Positions 44,016 to 53,750 of a stretch of 64,000 nucleotides of DNA are shown piece by piece. The notes beneath the pieces were generated by a model that was given only the letters and a program-made list of their open reading frames with translations, was not told the origin of the DNA and did no database searches. The stretch comes from Nocardia rosealba. Its GTDB lineage: Bacteria; Actinomycetota; Actinomycetes; Mycobacteriales; Mycobacteriaceae. Both the position numbers and the translations under genes were made by a program. The DNA is taken from NCBI RefSeq assembly GCF_020216065.1, contig NZ_JAIWNA010000003.1, positions 324,882 through 388,881 of the forward strand, in the 5' to 3' direction. Positions within the stretch are counted from its first letter, which is position 1, and each line of letters opens with the position of its first letter.

Positions 44016-44531
44016 ATGACCCGGATCGAGGCGGTACGCGGAGACATCACCGAACAGCACGTGGACGCGGTCGTGAACGCCGCGAACTCCTCGCTGCTCG
44101 GCGGTGGCGGAGTCGACGGCGCGATCCACCGCAAAGGTGGGCCAGAGATACTGTCGGCGTGCCGCGATCTGCGTGCCTCCCGGTACGGCAAGGGCCTGCC
44201 GACCGGGCAGGCGGTCGCCACGACAGCAGGACGGCTACCCGCCCGCTGGGTGATCCACACCGTCGGCCCGGTCTGGTCGGCGACCGAGGACCGCTCGACC
44301 CTGCTGGCCGCCTGCTACCGCGAATCCCTGCGGGTGGCAGACGAATTGGGCGCTCACACGGTGGCGTTCCCGGCGATCTCCACCGGCATCTACGGCTGGC
44401 CGATGGACGACGGCGCCCGCATTGCCGTGGAAACAGTGCGCGCCACCGATACAGCGGTCGAGGAGGTGCGTTTCGTACTGTTCGATGACCGCGCCCTCGC
44501 CGCATTCACGGCCGCGCTGTCGACGAGCTGA
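44016..44531 (+). CDS. Macrodomain O-acetyl-ADP-ribose deacetylase
   Basis: A 171-residue macrodomain of the MacroD/YmdB type. GDITEQHVDAVVNAANSSL and GGGGVDGAIHR are the catalytic-loop signatures, and PAISTGIYGWP the phosphate-binding loop. It removes acetyl or ADP-ribosyl groups from ADP-ribose derivatives. CACAAT lies 6 bp before ATG 44016, a possible leaderless arrangement. Confidence 0.93.
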   Translation: MTRIEAVRGDITEQHVDAVVNAANSSLLGGGGVDGAIHRKGGPEILSACRDLRASRYGKGLPTGQAVATTAGRLPARWVIHTVGPVWSATEDRSTLLAACYRESLRVADELGAHTVAFPAISTGIYGWPMDDGARIAVETVRATDTAVEEVRFVLFDDRALAAFTAALSTS

Positions 44532-44716
44532 GTGCGGGCAGCTGAGCGGCTGCTAGGGATGTATCCGTGGATGCCGCCGGACGGTATCCGCGCGTGAAAG
44601 TCTCTGTGCCGCAGGCAGGCTGGGTCTACTGCGTGACTCTGCCTGATTCGAAGCCGTCGAGGATCAGGTCGACTGAAGACCGGAACGTGTCGGACCCGGC
44701 TGCCACACTGGCGCGC

Positions 44717-45151
44717 ATGACGGAAAATGCTCTGCCGTTTCGGGTGCGGATCCCGGTGCGAGTGTCCGATCTCGACCTGCAACAACACGTGACGGGTGCG
44801 GCCTATCAGCAGTTCGCCGACCACGCGCGGTTCGCGTGCGTAGGTGCGGCCGGTGTGTCGGTTGCCGACATGCTGGCCGACGGCATCGGGCCGGTGAATC
44901 TCGAACTCACCGTGCGTTACCTGCGCGAGCTGCGCGCCGGCGACACCGTCGAGGTCGACTGCCGCTGGGAGTGGGGGACCGGCAAGACCTATCGGGTCGA
45001 ACACGAACTGCGCCGCGACGACGGCGAACTCGCCGCCACCGTGTCGTACCTGAGCGGCATGCTCGACCTGACCGAGCGCAAACTCCTGCACGAACCGAGG
45101 CGCATCTGGGCCGAACGGGCGAGCGAGCCCGCATTACTCGGCCTGCCCTGA
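44717..45151 (+). CDS. Hot-dog-fold acyl-CoA thioesterase (4HBT type)
   Basis: A 144-residue single hot-dog protein. VRVSDLDLQQHVTGAAYQQF contains the Asp and the H of the 4HBT active helix (normally D-x-x-G-H-V-N; here Q-Q-H-V-T). ATG 44717 starts the conserved strand; the frame is open upstream but that part looks noncoding. CACACT 7 bp before the start suggests leaderless initiation. Substrate unknown. Confidence 0.82.
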   Translation: MTENALPFRVRIPVRVSDLDLQQHVTGAAYQQFADHARFACVGAAGVSVADMLADGIGPVNLELTVRYLRELRAGDTVEVDCRWEWGTGKTYRVEHELRRDDGELAATVSYLSGMLDLTERKLLHEPRRIWAERASEPALLGLP

Positions 45152-45200
45152 GCGCGGCGACCGGCTCGTGTCGCTGGTCGGGCAGTGTGCCGCAATGCTT

Positions 45201-45206
45201 TAGACT
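45201..45206 (+). promoter_or_regulatory. -10 box of ruvCAB
   Basis: TAGACT lies immediately upstream of the SOS box, 37 bp before the ruvC start codon. Confidence 0.5.
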
Positions 45207-45207
45207 T

Positions 45208-45223
45208 TCGAACAACTGTTCGT
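45208..45223 (+). promoter_or_regulatory. SOS box (LexA site) of ruvCAB
   Basis: TCGAAC-AACT-GTTCGT differs by one base from the mycobacterial/actinobacterial SOS consensus TCGAAC-N4-GTTCGA. It sits over the predicted transcription start, where LexA would block the ruv operon until DNA damage. Confidence 0.8.
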
Positions 45224-45242
45224 GTCTTCGAAGGGGCTGCCG

Positions 45243-45812
45243 GTGCGGGTGATGGGCGTCGATCCCGGGCTCACCCGGTGCGGGCTCAGCATGGTGGACA
45301 GCGGTCCCGGCCGTAAGGTCGTCGCTCTCGATGTGGGCGTGGTGCGGACACCGCCGGAGGCCGAGCTGGCTCTGCGGTTGATGGCGGTGGCCGACGCCGC
45401 CGAGGAGTGGATGGACACCCATCGCCCCGAGGCGGTGGCGATCGAGCGGGTGTTCGCGCAGCACAATGTGCGTACCGCCATGGGAACCGCGCAGGCCGGT
45501 GGGGTGATCGCGCTGGCAGCGGCGCGGCGCGGCATCCGGGTGGCATTCCATACCCCCAGCGAGGTGAAAGCCGCTGTCACGGGCAATGGTTCGGCCGACA
45601 AGGCGCAGGTCACCGCCATGGTGACCAGAATCCTGGGCCTGCAGGTCGCACCGAAACCGGCCGATGCCGCCGATGCGCTCGCCCTGGCGATCTGTCATTG
45701 TTGGCGGGCGCCGCTGCTCGACCGGATGGCGGCCGCACAGGCGAAGGCCGACGAGGTGCGTCGCCGCTACGAACAACGGCTCGCCGAACAACGGAAGGTG
45801 GTACGCGGGTGA
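45243..45812 (+). CDS. ruvC: Holliday junction resolvase RuvC
   Basis: A 189-residue endonuclease that cuts Holliday junctions with RuvAB. The four metal-binding acids are in place: Asp7, Glu68, Asp141, Asp144. GTG 45243 is chosen because AAGGGG lies 6 bp before it and family proteins begin [13 protein letters not shown] 45222 would overlap the SOS box. Overlaps ruvA by 4 bp. Confidence 0.97.
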   Translation: MRVMGVDPGLTRCGLSMVDSGPGRKVVALDVGVVRTPPEAELALRLMAVADAAEEWMDTHRPEAVAIERVFAQHNVRTAMGTAQAGGVIALAAARRGIRVAFHTPSEVKAAVTGNGSADKAQVTAMVTRILGLQVAPKPADAADALALAICHCWRAPLLDRMAAAQAKADEVRRRYEQRLAEQRKVVRG

Positions 45813-46408
45813 TCGCGTCGGTACGCGGTGAGGTCCTCGAGATCGCGCTCGACCATGTGGTGATCGAAGCCGCGGGCGTCGGCTACCGCCTCAACGCCAC
45901 CCCCGCCACCCTCGGCGGCCTCACCCGAGGCGAGGAAACCCGCCTCTACACGGCCATGATCGTGCGCGAGGACTCGATGACGCTGTTCGGGTTCGCCGAC
46001 ACCGAAGCCCGCGACCTGTTCGGCCTCCTGCAGACCGTGTCCGGTGTCGGCCCACGCCTGGCCATGGCGGTCCTGGCCGTCCTCGAACCCGAGGCGCTGC
46101 GAAAAGCCTTGGCGGAGAGCAACGTCGCCGCCCTCACCCGGGTGCCCGGCATCGGTAAACGCGGCGCCGAACGCATGGTCGTCGAACTGCGCGACAAGGT
46201 GAACCTGGTGCCGGTTCCGGCCGGACCGCCCGGCGCCGAAACCACGGTCACCCCGGTACGCGAGCAGGTCGTCGAAGCGCTCATCGGCCTCGGTTTCCCG
46301 GCCAAGCAGGCCGAACAGGCCGTCGACACGGTCCTGGCCGACCAGCCCGCCGCCACCACCTCCGTGGCCCTGCGCGCCGCCCTCGGTCTGCTCGGCAAGA
46401 ACAGGTAA
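45809..46408 (+). CDS. ruvA: Holliday junction DNA-binding protein RuvA
   Basis: A 199-residue protein. The N-terminal OB fold ([26 protein letters not shown]), two helix-hairpin-helix motifs ([17 protein letters not shown] and [19 protein letters not shown]) and the C-terminal RuvB-binding domain are all present. It forms tetramers on junction DNA. GTG start overlaps ruvC; 3 bp separate it from ruvB. Confidence 0.97.
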   Translation: MIASVRGEVLEIALDHVVIEAAGVGYRLNATPATLGGLTRGEETRLYTAMIVREDSMTLFGFADTEARDLFGLLQTVSGVGPRLAMAVLAVLEPEALRKALAESNVAALTRVPGIGKRGAERMVVELRDKVNLVPVPAGPPGAETTVTPVREQVVEALIGLGFPAKQAEQAVDTVLADQPAATTSVALRAALGLLGKNR

Positions 46409-46411
46409 CCC

Positions 46412-47497
46412 ATGGACGACGAGTTCGACACCGACGAATCCGCCCTCGCCGCCCGGTACCTCAGCACCGACGGCGACACCGAGACCGGCCTGCGCCCCAC
46501 CTCGCTCGACGACTTCATCGGCCAGCCACGCGTGCGCGAACAGCTCGCCCTCGTCCTGCGCGGCGCCCGGCAACGCGGCGCCACCCCCGACCACGTCCTG
46601 CTGTCCGGGCCGCCCGGGCTCGGCAAGACCAGCATGGCGATGATCATCGCCGGCGAGCTCGGCACCGCCCTGCGCATCACCTCCGGGCCCGCCCTGGAAC
46701 GCGCGGGCGACCTGGCCGCCATGCTGTCGAACCTGGTCGAAGGCGACGTGCTGTTCATCGACGAGATCCACCGCATGGCCCGCCCTGCCGAGGAAATGCT
46801 GTACCTGGCGATGGAGGACTTCCGGGTCGACGTGGTGGTCGGCAAAGGTCCCGGCGCCACCTCCATCCCACTCGACATCGCCCCGTTCACCCTGGTCGGG
46901 GCCACCACGCGTTCGGGCGCGCTCACCGGCCCGCTACGCGACCGGTTCGGCTTCACCGGCCACATGGACTTCTACGACCCCGACGAACTGCTGCAGATCC
47001 TGCTGCGCTCGGCCCGCATCCTCGGCGTCCACATCGAACACGACGCCGCCGCCGAAGTCGCCGGCCGCTCCCGAGGCACGCCGCGCATCGCCAACCGGCT
47101 GCTGCGCCGGGTACGCGACTTCGCCGAGGTCCGCGCCGACGGCCTCATCACCCGCGAGATCGCCCAGTCCGCCCTCGAGGTCTACGACGTCGACGTACTC
47201 GGCCTCGACCGACTCGACCGGGCCGTGCTCGGTGCGCTGGTGCGCGGTTTCGGTGGGGGACCGGTCGGGGTGTCGACGCTGGCGGTCGCCGTCGGCGAAG
47301 AAGCCGCGACGGTGGAAGAGGTGTGCGAACCGTTCCTGGTGCGCGCCGGACTCGTCGCCCGCACCCCGCGCGGACGGGTCGCGACCGCCGCCGCCTGGGA
47401 GCATCTGGGCCTGGTGCCACCACCGGATCTGGTCTTCGGCGCCATCGAAGTGCGTGGGCGCGAACCACAACCGAGCCTCGACCTGTTCGACCGGTAG
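46412..47497 (+). CDS. ruvB: Holliday junction branch migration ATPase RuvB
   Basis: A 361-residue AAA+ motor. Walker A GPPGLGKT at 66-73, Walker B LFIDEIHR near 114-121, sensor 1 VGATTRSG near 164, and a C-terminal winged helix. It drives branch migration with RuvA. Last gene of the SOS-controlled operon. Confidence 0.98.
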   Translation: MDDEFDTDESALAARYLSTDGDTETGLRPTSLDDFIGQPRVREQLALVLRGARQRGATPDHVLLSGPPGLGKTSMAMIIAGELGTALRITSGPALERAGDLAAMLSNLVEGDVLFIDEIHRMARPAEEMLYLAMEDFRVDVVVGKGPGATSIPLDIAPFTLVGATTRSGALTGPLRDRFGFTGHMDFYDPDELLQILLRSARILGVHIEHDAAAEVAGRSRGTPRIANRLLRRVRDFAEVRADGLITREIAQSALEVYDVDVLGLDRLDRAVLGALVRGFGGGPVGVSTLAVAVGEEAATVEEVCEPFLVRAGLVARTPRGRVATAAAWEHLGLVPPPDLVFGAIEVRGREPQPSLDLFDR

Positions 47498-47535
47498 CGG
47501 CGCCTACCGGACGGGCGCGTCGCCGATACGTCGTC

Positions 47536-47541
47536 TAATGT
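47536..47541 (+). promoter_or_regulatory. -10 box of leaderless gtrA-like gene
   Basis: TAATGT lies 7 bp before GTG 47549; no ribosome-binding site precedes the start. Confidence 0.45.
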
Positions 47542-47548
47542 CGGCTGG

Positions 47549-48061
47549 GTGGCAGTCCATGCGGTGGTCCAACGCGTCCCCGAACCGTTACGCTCCCTGT
47601 TGCTCCAGCACCGGGAGCTGCTGAAGTTCGCCATGGTCGGCGCCGTCACCTGGTTCATCGACACCGGCGTGGTGTACGCGGTGAAACTCACCGTGCTCGG
47701 CGACAAGCCGCTCACCGCGCGTCTGCTCGGCGCGTTGATCGCGACCATCGCCTCCTACATCCTCAACCGCGAATGGTCCTTCCGCACCCGTGGTGGCAGG
47801 CAGCGCAGCCACGAGGCGGCCCTGTTCTTCACGGTCAGCGCCCTGGGCATCGTGGTCACCATGATCCCGCAGGCGCTGTCGCTCTACGTGCTGAATCTGC
47901 GTGTGCCGCACGTTGATCCGATGGTGCAGATGGTCGCGAACTTCATCTCCGGCCAGATCCTCGGCGTGCTGCTGGCCATGGCGTTCCGCTTCTGGGCGTT
48001 CCGCCGCTACGTCTTCCCGGACGATCTCCGCGAAGCGGAACTGCACAGCATCCAGGGTTAA
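47549..48061 (+). CDS. GtrA-family membrane protein
   Basis: A 170-residue protein with four hydrophobic segments and the family pattern [20 protein letters not shown] near the start and [12 protein letters not shown] in the middle. GtrA-like proteins are small flippase-type partners in glycolipid and cell-wall polysaccharide assembly. No glycosyltransferase is adjacent. Overlaps the convergent DivIVA-repeat gene by 4 bp. Confidence 0.85.
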   Translation: MAVHAVVQRVPEPLRSLLLQHRELLKFAMVGAVTWFIDTGVVYAVKLTVLGDKPLTARLLGALIATIASYILNREWSFRTRGGRQRSHEAALFFTVSALGIVVTMIPQALSLYVLNLRVPHVDPMVQMVANFISGQILGVLLAMAFRFWAFRRYVFPDDLREAELHSIQG

Positions 48062-48636
48062 TGTGACCGTTCGAGGTTTTCCAGGGCGGCGATGACCAGG
48101 TCGACGAAGGCGTCGACCTCTTCGCGGGAGTAACCACGCGTGCCGAGACGGCTGTCGGTGAAGCGGACACCGCGCACGTCGGCGGCGGTGAGGCTGCCGG
48201 GGCCGTTGTGGGCCAGGGTGGCCGCGACCAGGTCGAGGAAGGCGTCGACCTCCTCCTCGTGGTAGCCGCGGCGCCCGACCGCCGACTGGCTGAACCGCAT
48301 GCGGTGCACATCGTCGGGCGTGAGCATCGCGGCGGGATCCTCGCCGGGGCGGGGCGCCGGGACCGGGGAGCCGCCCTTCTGGCGATGTTCCAGCTCGGTA
48401 CGGACCCGGTCGAGGAAATCGTCGACCTGATCGGCCTGATAGCCGCGGCCACCGAAACGGGGCGCGCCGAAATGGACATGGCGGACGTCGTCGGCGGTGA
48501 GACCACCGTGTCCGTGCAGGGTCGCCGACACCTGCTCCAGGAAAGCGTCGACCTCGTCGGCGTGGTAGCCACGATGGCCGAGGGTGGGCATGGCGAAGTG
48601 GGTGCGGCTCACATCGTCGGGCGTCACAGCGGTCAT
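48058..48636 (-). CDS. Protein of four DivIVA-type N-terminal repeats
   Basis: A 192-residue protein made of four repeats of about 40 residues: each has L/V-T-x-D-D-V, then G-x-R-G-Y-x-x-x-E/Q-V-D-x-F-L/V-D/E. The repeats start near residues 4, 46, 105 and 148, with a Pro-rich spacer between the second and third. This is the membrane-curvature-binding N-terminal motif of DivIVA/Wag31, but the coiled coil that follows in real DivIVA is missing. It may be a septum- or pole-binding adaptor; that is an inference. Confidence 0.78.
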   Translation of the reverse strand: MTAVTPDDVSRTHFAMPTLGHRGYHADEVDAFLEQVSATLHGHGGLTADDVRHVHFGAPRFGGRGYQADQVDDFLDRVRTELEHRQKGGSPVPAPRPGEDPAAMLTPDDVHRMRFSQSAVGRRGYHEEEVDAFLDLVAATLAHNGPGSLTAADVRGVRFTDSRLGTRGYSREEVDAFVDLVIAALENLERSH

Positions 48637-48729
48637 TGTGTCAGGATTGCCCTTCTATCCCAGAGGTTTTCGACGGCAGCGCATCGCGACTGTACACCGG
48701 CGAAGCGGCCGGTCGCGGGGGACAGAATT

Positions 48730-48750
48730 ATGTGTCATGCTGTAACACAT
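48730..48750 (+). promoter_or_regulatory. Inverted repeat upstream of the monooxygenase
   Basis: ATGTGT-N9-ACACAT, 23 bp before the start codon and 11 bp before the ribosome-binding site. A repressor or activator site is likely; no regulator gene is adjacent. Confidence 0.5.
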
Positions 48751-48773
48751 ACATCGGTGTGTGGAGGTTCGAC

Positions 48774-50264
48774 GTGGCGCCTCAGCGGGATGCGGTCATC
48801 ATCGGAGCGGGTTTCGGCGGCATGGGTGCCGCCATCGAACTCGACCGGCTGGGGCTGCGCGATTTCGTCGTTCTGGAACGCGAGGACGACCTCGGCGGTA
48901 CCTGGCATGTGAACCGGTATCCGGGCCTCGCGGTGGACATCGCCTCGGTCACCTACTCCTATTCGTTCGAACCGAATCCGTACTGGAGCAGGTTGTTCGC
49001 GCCCGGCGCCGAGCTGAAGAAGTATGCCGAGCACGTCGCCGACAAATACGGGCTGCGTGGGCGGATGCGGTTCGGCACCGAGGTGGAAAGCGCCCGCTGG
49101 GACGACGAGAACGAACAATGGGTGGTGAGCATCGCGGGCGGCGAGCCCCTCACCGCGCGGTACCTGATCACCGCCACCGGCTTCCTTTCCCAGCCCTACA
49201 CACCACCGTTCCCCGGCATCGAGTCATTCGCGGGCAAGATCATCCACTCCACCGACTGGGACGACGGCTACGACCTCACCGACCGCCGCGCCGCCGTGAT
49301 CGGCACCGGTGCCACAGCGGTGCAGCTGGTCCCCGAGCTGGCCGCGCAGGTGGCGTCACTGACGGTCTTCCAGCGCACCCCCATCTGGGTGGTTCCCAAG
49401 ATCGACGGGCCGATTCCCGCCGTGGTCCAGCGTGCGTTCGCGGCGGTCCCGCTCACTCAGAAGGCGGCGCGGCTGGCCAACACCGCCCTGCTCGAGGCGA
49501 TCATGCTGGTCGGGGTGCTGCACTACAAGCAGGCCAAACCGCTCAACACCGCCGCCGCCCTGCTGGCCAAGGCGCACCTGTTCGCCCAGGTACGCGACGC
49601 GGACACCCGGGCCAAACTCACCCCGCACTACGACTTCGGTTGCAAACGGCCGACCTTCTCCAATGCCTACTTCGCGACCTTCAACCAGCCGCACGTGCGC
49701 CTGGAAACCGAGTCGATCGACCATGTCGAACCCGACGGCATCGTCACCGCCGACGGCCACAAGACGACCATCGACACCCTCGTCCTCGCGACCGGGTTCA
49801 ACCTGTGGGACGCGAACTTCCCTGCCGTCGAGGTGATCGGTCGCGAGGGACGCAACCTCGGAAAGTTCTGGCGCGACAATCGCTTTCAGGCCTACGAGGG
49901 CATCACGGTGCCGAAGTTCCCGAACTTCCTTTCACTGAACAGCCCCTATTCCTACAGCGGGCTGTCGTACTTCACCACCATCGAGACCCAGATGAAGCAC
50001 ATGGGCAGGCTGTTCACCGAGCTGTTCCGGCGCGGGGAACACACCTTCGAGGTCACCGAGGAGGCCAACGCCCGCTTCCTCGACCGGGTGACCGCCGACC
50101 TCGATTCGTCGGTGTTCTACGGCGGCGACTGCTCCGGTGCGCGCAGTTACTACTTCAACCAGCACGGTGAGGCCGCGCTGCTTCGCCCCACCAGCACGCT
50201 GTCGGCGCACCGCGAGGCGGTCGGTTTCCCGCTCGACGACTACACCTACGGCCGCGGTGCGTGA
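48774..50264 (+). CDS. FAD-dependent monooxygenase, Baeyer-Villiger type
   Basis: A 496-residue flavoprotein. FAD-binding GAGFGG at 11-16, the type I BVMO fingerprint F-x-G-x3-H-x3-W as FAGKIIHSTDW (152-162), and NADPH-binding GTGATA at 177-182 are all present. It inserts oxygen into a ketone or aldehyde using NADPH and O2; the substrate is unknown. Start GTG 48774 is decided by GGAGG 7 bp before it. It stands alone, behind a 21-bp inverted repeat. Confidence 0.9.
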   Translation: MAPQRDAVIIGAGFGGMGAAIELDRLGLRDFVVLEREDDLGGTWHVNRYPGLAVDIASVTYSYSFEPNPYWSRLFAPGAELKKYAEHVADKYGLRGRMRFGTEVESARWDDENEQWVVSIAGGEPLTARYLITATGFLSQPYTPPFPGIESFAGKIIHSTDWDDGYDLTDRRAAVIGTGATAVQLVPELAAQVASLTVFQRTPIWVVPKIDGPIPAVVQRAFAAVPLTQKAARLANTALLEAIMLVGVLHYKQAKPLNTAAALLAKAHLFAQVRDADTRAKLTPHYDFGCKRPTFSNAYFATFNQPHVRLETESIDHVEPDGIVTADGHKTTIDTLVLATGFNLWDANFPAVEVIGREGRNLGKFWRDNRFQAYEGITVPKFPNFLSLNSPYSYSGLSYFTTIETQMKHMGRLFTELFRRGEHTFEVTEEANARFLDRVTADLDSSVFYGGDCSGARSYYFNQHGEAALLRPTSTLSAHREAVGFPLDDYTYGRGA

Positions 50265-50374
50265 CCGGGGTTTCGCCGCGCGCGGCGGTGTCCGGTGTGT
50301 CGGCGCGGCGGGGAACTGGCAGACTGTCAGGCGTACCTGCACCGTCCACCACTGACTAGGGACTGACTTCGACG

Positions 50375-50719
50375 ATGGACTTCCTGTTTCCGCTGCTGAT
50401 CCTGGCCCTGCTCGTGCCGATGTTCTTCGGTATCCGCAAACAGAAGCGGGAGGCCGAGAAGGTCGCGAGCATGCAGGAGAGCCTGAAGGTCGGTGACCAG
50501 GTGGTCACCACGTCGGGCCTGTACGGCACCGTCGTCGATATCGACGATTCGACCGTCGACCTGGAGATCGCCGAGGACGTCGTCACCACCTGGCTGCGTC
50601 AGGCCATCCGTGAGGTGCGCATCGAGGAGCCGGTGGCCGCCGAGGCCGCCGACGCGACCGACGCCCCCGTCGAAGAGGCCGTCGATCAGACCGAGACCCG
50701 GCTGACCAAGGACTCCTGA
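50375..50719 (+). CDS. yajC: Sec translocase accessory protein YajC
   Basis: A 114-residue protein. One N-terminal membrane helix (FLFPLLILALLVPMFF), then the conserved cytosolic domain MQESLKVGDQVVTTSGLYGTV, and an acidic C-terminal tail. It joins SecDF at the translocon. Followed by secD with a 100-bp gap. Confidence 0.95.
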   Translation: MDFLFPLLILALLVPMFFGIRKQKREAEKVASMQESLKVGDQVVTTSGLYGTVVDIDDSTVDLEIAEDVVTTWLRQAIREVRIEEPVAAEAADATDAPVEEAVDQTETRLTKDS

Positions 50720-50819
50720 GCAGTTCCCTTCCCCCGCCGGGCGACGTACGAGCGCGCCCGGCCGGGCACTGTTGTGCCCACCGATTCGGCCTCGACTTCC
50801 GCCTAGGAGATGACCTGCT

Positions 50820-52553
50820 GTGCCACCTTCCCAAGGATCGGCGCATCCGTTCCGGTTGCTCGGCGTCTACGCCGCGCTGCTGGCCGTGATCTACGCGCTG
50901 GTGTTCTTCACCGGTGACCATTCGCCCAAGCCCAAGCTCGGTATCGACCTGCAGGGCGGCACCCGCGTCACGCTGACCGCGCGTACCCCCGACGGCAACG
51001 AGCCGAGCCGCGAGAGCCTGCAGAAGGCGCAGGAGATCATCGAGAACCGTGTGAACGGTCTCGGCGTCTCGGGCTCCGAGGTGGTCATCGACGGCACCAA
51101 CCTCGTGATCACGGTGCCGGGTGAGGAAAGCCAGCAGGCACGCGCCCTGGCCACCACCGCCAAGCTCTACATCCGTCCGGTGCTCGGCGCGACCCAGCCG
51201 CAGACCGGTGGCGCCGCACCGCAGCAACCGGTGCCCGGTGCGCCGTCCGCCGACCCGAACGCGCCCGGTCAGGCGCCCACCACCGGCGATCCGAACGCCC
51301 CGGCCACCGGCGACCCGGCGACCGGCGATCCCGCGACACCCGCGCCCGAGGCGACCACCCCGGCGCCGCAGTCGCGCGTGTTCCCGGCCCAGGCACCGCC
51401 GACGCCGACCCCGCCGCCCGCCGATCTCACGCCCGCCCAGCAGCAGGCCAAGGAGATCGCCGACGCCAAGGCACTGCGGCAGAGCACCGACCAGAACATG
51501 CAGCAGGTCGCGGTCATGAGCATGGACTGCGCCAAGCCCGACCCGCTCGCCGGTAACGACGACCCGGCCCTGCCGCTGGTCACCTGCTCACAGGACGGCA
51601 CCGAGGTGTTCCTGCTCGGCCCGAGCCGCATCGACGGCCAGGAGATCGCCGACGCCACCTCGGGCTTCAACGCCCAGCAGGCCCGCCACGAGGTGAACCT
51701 CGAGTTCCGTTCCACCGGAACGGACGCCTGGGCCGCGCTCACCGGCGAGTACGTCAACAAGCGGGTCGCGTTCGTGCTCGACTCGAAGGTCGTGAGCGCC
51801 CCGCAGGTGCAGCAGGGCCCGCAGCTCGGCGGCAGCACCTCCATCTCGGGCAGCTTCACCGCCGACAGCGCGAGCGAGCTGGCCAACACCCTCAAGTACG
51901 GCTCGCTGCCGCTGTCGTTCACCACCTCCGAGGCGGAGACGGTGTCGGCCACGCTCGGCCTGGCCGCGCTCAAGGCCGGTCTGCTCGCCGGTGCGGTCGG
52001 TCTGCTCGCGGTGCTGCTGTACTGCCTGTTCGTGTACCGGATGCTCGGCTTCCTGGCCGGGTTCTCGCTGATCGCCGCCGGTTTCGCTGTGTACGGCATC
52101 ATCGTGCTGCTCGGGCGCTGGATCGGGTTCACCCTCGACCTGGCCGGTATCGCCGGTCTGATCATCGGTATCGGTCTGACCGCCGACTCGTTCGTCGTGT
52201 TCTTCGAACGCATCAAGGACGAGATGCGCGAGGGCCGCAGCTTCCGTTCGGCCGTGCCGCGCGGCTGGGCCCGCGCGCAGCGGACCAACCTCTCGGGTAA
52301 GACGGTCAGCCTGATCGCCTCGGTCGTGCTGTACCTGCTCGCCGCCGGTCAGGTGAAGGGCTTCGCGTTCACCCTCGGTGTCACCACCGTGCTCGACGTG
52401 ATCGTGCTCTACCTGGTCACCGCCCCGCTGCTGATGCTCGCCGCGCGCTCGCCGTTCTGGGCGAAGCCGTCGGTGAACGGCTTGGGTTCGGTGCAGCAGA
52501 TCGCCAGGGAACGTGGCGCGGGCCAGGTCCGGCCGAAGGAGATGTCTCGATGA
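50820..52553 (+). CDS. secD: Protein translocase subunit SecD
   Basis: A 577-residue protein: first membrane helix, GIDLQGGTRVTL and the P1 head domain, an unusually long Pro/Ala/Thr-rich insert at about residues 120-215, and five C-terminal membrane helices (GLTADSFVVFFERIKDEM holds the proton path). It uses the proton gradient to pull proteins out of the translocon. Start GTG after AGGAGATG. ATGA overlap with secF. Confidence 0.96.
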   Translation: MPPSQGSAHPFRLLGVYAALLAVIYALVFFTGDHSPKPKLGIDLQGGTRVTLTARTPDGNEPSRESLQKAQEIIENRVNGLGVSGSEVVIDGTNLVITVPGEESQQARALATTAKLYIRPVLGATQPQTGGAAPQQPVPGAPSADPNAPGQAPTTGDPNAPATGDPATGDPATPAPEATTPAPQSRVFPAQAPPTPTPPPADLTPAQQQAKEIADAKALRQSTDQNMQQVAVMSMDCAKPDPLAGNDDPALPLVTCSQDGTEVFLLGPSRIDGQEIADATSGFNAQQARHEVNLEFRSTGTDAWAALTGEYVNKRVAFVLDSKVVSAPQVQQGPQLGGSTSISGSFTADSASELANTLKYGSLPLSFTTSEAETVSATLGLAALKAGLLAGAVGLLAVLLYCLFVYRMLGFLAGFSLIAAGFAVYGIIVLLGRWIGFTLDLAGIAGLIIGIGLTADSFVVFFERIKDEMREGRSFRSAVPRGWARAQRTNLSGKTVSLIASVVLYLLAAGQVKGFAFTLGVTTVLDVIVLYLVTAPLLMLAARSPFWAKPSVNGLGSVQQIARERGAGQVRPKEMSR

Positions 52554-53728
52554 GAAATGCCGATCCGACGACTGAATCGCTGAACCTGGACAAGGCCGAG
52601 CCGACCGCGTCGCCGCAGCACGGGTTCTTCGAGCGCCTCTACACCGGCACCGGTGGCTTCCCGATCGTCAGCAGGCGCAAGTTCTTCTACACGATGTCGG
52701 CGGTGCTGCTGCTGATCTCGATTCTGAGCATCGCGGTGCGCGGGTTCACCCTCGGCATCGACTTCGAGGGCGGCTCGCGCATCCAGGTGCCCGCCCTCGC
52801 GAACGTCAGCACCCAGGACGTGGAAGACACCTACGCCGAAACCCTCGGGCACGGCCCGGTGACCGTGCAGGAGGTGGGTTCGGGTTCCGCCGCGACCATT
52901 CAGGTGCGCTCGGAGACTCTGGACAAGGACCAGACCGACCAGCTGACGACCTCGTTGCGCGCGATGCTGGAGAAGGAGTCCAAGACCTCCGTCGGTCTCG
53001 ACGCCATCAGCATCGCCGAGATCAGCGAGACCTGGGGTGGCCAGATCACCCAGAAGGCGTTGATCGCGCTCGCGGTGTTCGTGGCGCTGACGATGATCTA
53101 CATCGCCATCCGCTTCGAACGTGACATGTCGATCGCGGCGATCGTGTCGCTGTTCTTCAACCTCATCGTGACGGCGGGCATCTATTCGCTGGTCGGGTTC
53201 GAGGTGACCCCGGCCGCGGTGATCGGTCTGCTCACGATCCTCGGTTACGTGCTCTACGACAACGTGGTCGTCTTCGACAAGGTCGAGGAGAACACCCGCG
53301 GCGTCCTGCACCTGCACAAGCGCACCTACGCCGAACAGGCCAACCTGGCCGCCAACCAGACCCTGATGCGCTCGATCAGCACCACCGTCATCGGCATCCT
53401 GCCGATCATCGGCATGCTGGTGATCGCGGTGTGGATGCTCGGTGTCGGCACGCTGAAGGACCTCGCGCTGGTGCAGCTGGTCGGCATGATCGTCGGCGCC
53501 TACTCCTCGATCTTCCTCGCCGTTCCGGTGCTGGTGTCGATCAAGGAACGCTGGGGCCCGATCGCCGCGCACACCAAGAAGGTGCTCGACAAGCGTGCCG
53601 GTGGCGGCGCCGCGCGTGTGCCGGTGACGGCGGGAGCCCGCGCGGCGCGCGGTCCCCGACCCACCGACGCGGGTGCGCCGAGGCCCGGCGCGCGACCGAG
53701 CGGAAAGCGGCACAAGGGCAGGCACTGA
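52550..53728 (+). CDS. secF: Protein translocase subunit SecF
   Basis: A 392-residue SecF with six membrane helices. GIDFEGGSRIQV follows the first helix and GYVLYDNVVVFDKVEEN marks the proton-relay helix 4. The C-terminal 60 residues are basic and Pro/Gly-rich, as in other actinobacteria. Partner of SecD in the same operon. Confidence 0.96.
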   Translation: MRNADPTTESLNLDKAEPTASPQHGFFERLYTGTGGFPIVSRRKFFYTMSAVLLLISILSIAVRGFTLGIDFEGGSRIQVPALANVSTQDVEDTYAETLGHGPVTVQEVGSGSAATIQVRSETLDKDQTDQLTTSLRAMLEKESKTSVGLDAISIAEISETWGGQITQKALIALAVFVALTMIYIAIRFERDMSIAAIVSLFFNLIVTAGIYSLVGFEVTPAAVIGLLTILGYVLYDNVVVFDKVEENTRGVLHLHKRTYAEQANLAANQTLMRSISTTVIGILPIIGMLVIAVWMLGVGTLKDLALVQLVGMIVGAYSSIFLAVPVLVSIKERWGPIAAHTKKVLDKRAGGGAARVPVTAGARAARGPRPTDAGAPRPGARPSGKRHKGRH

Positions 53729-53750
53729 CGGCACGAGCAGGGGTCTCATC

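Noticed and set aside
45222..45242. Earlier GTG start for ruvC
   Set aside because: It lies within the SOS box and has no ribosome-binding site.
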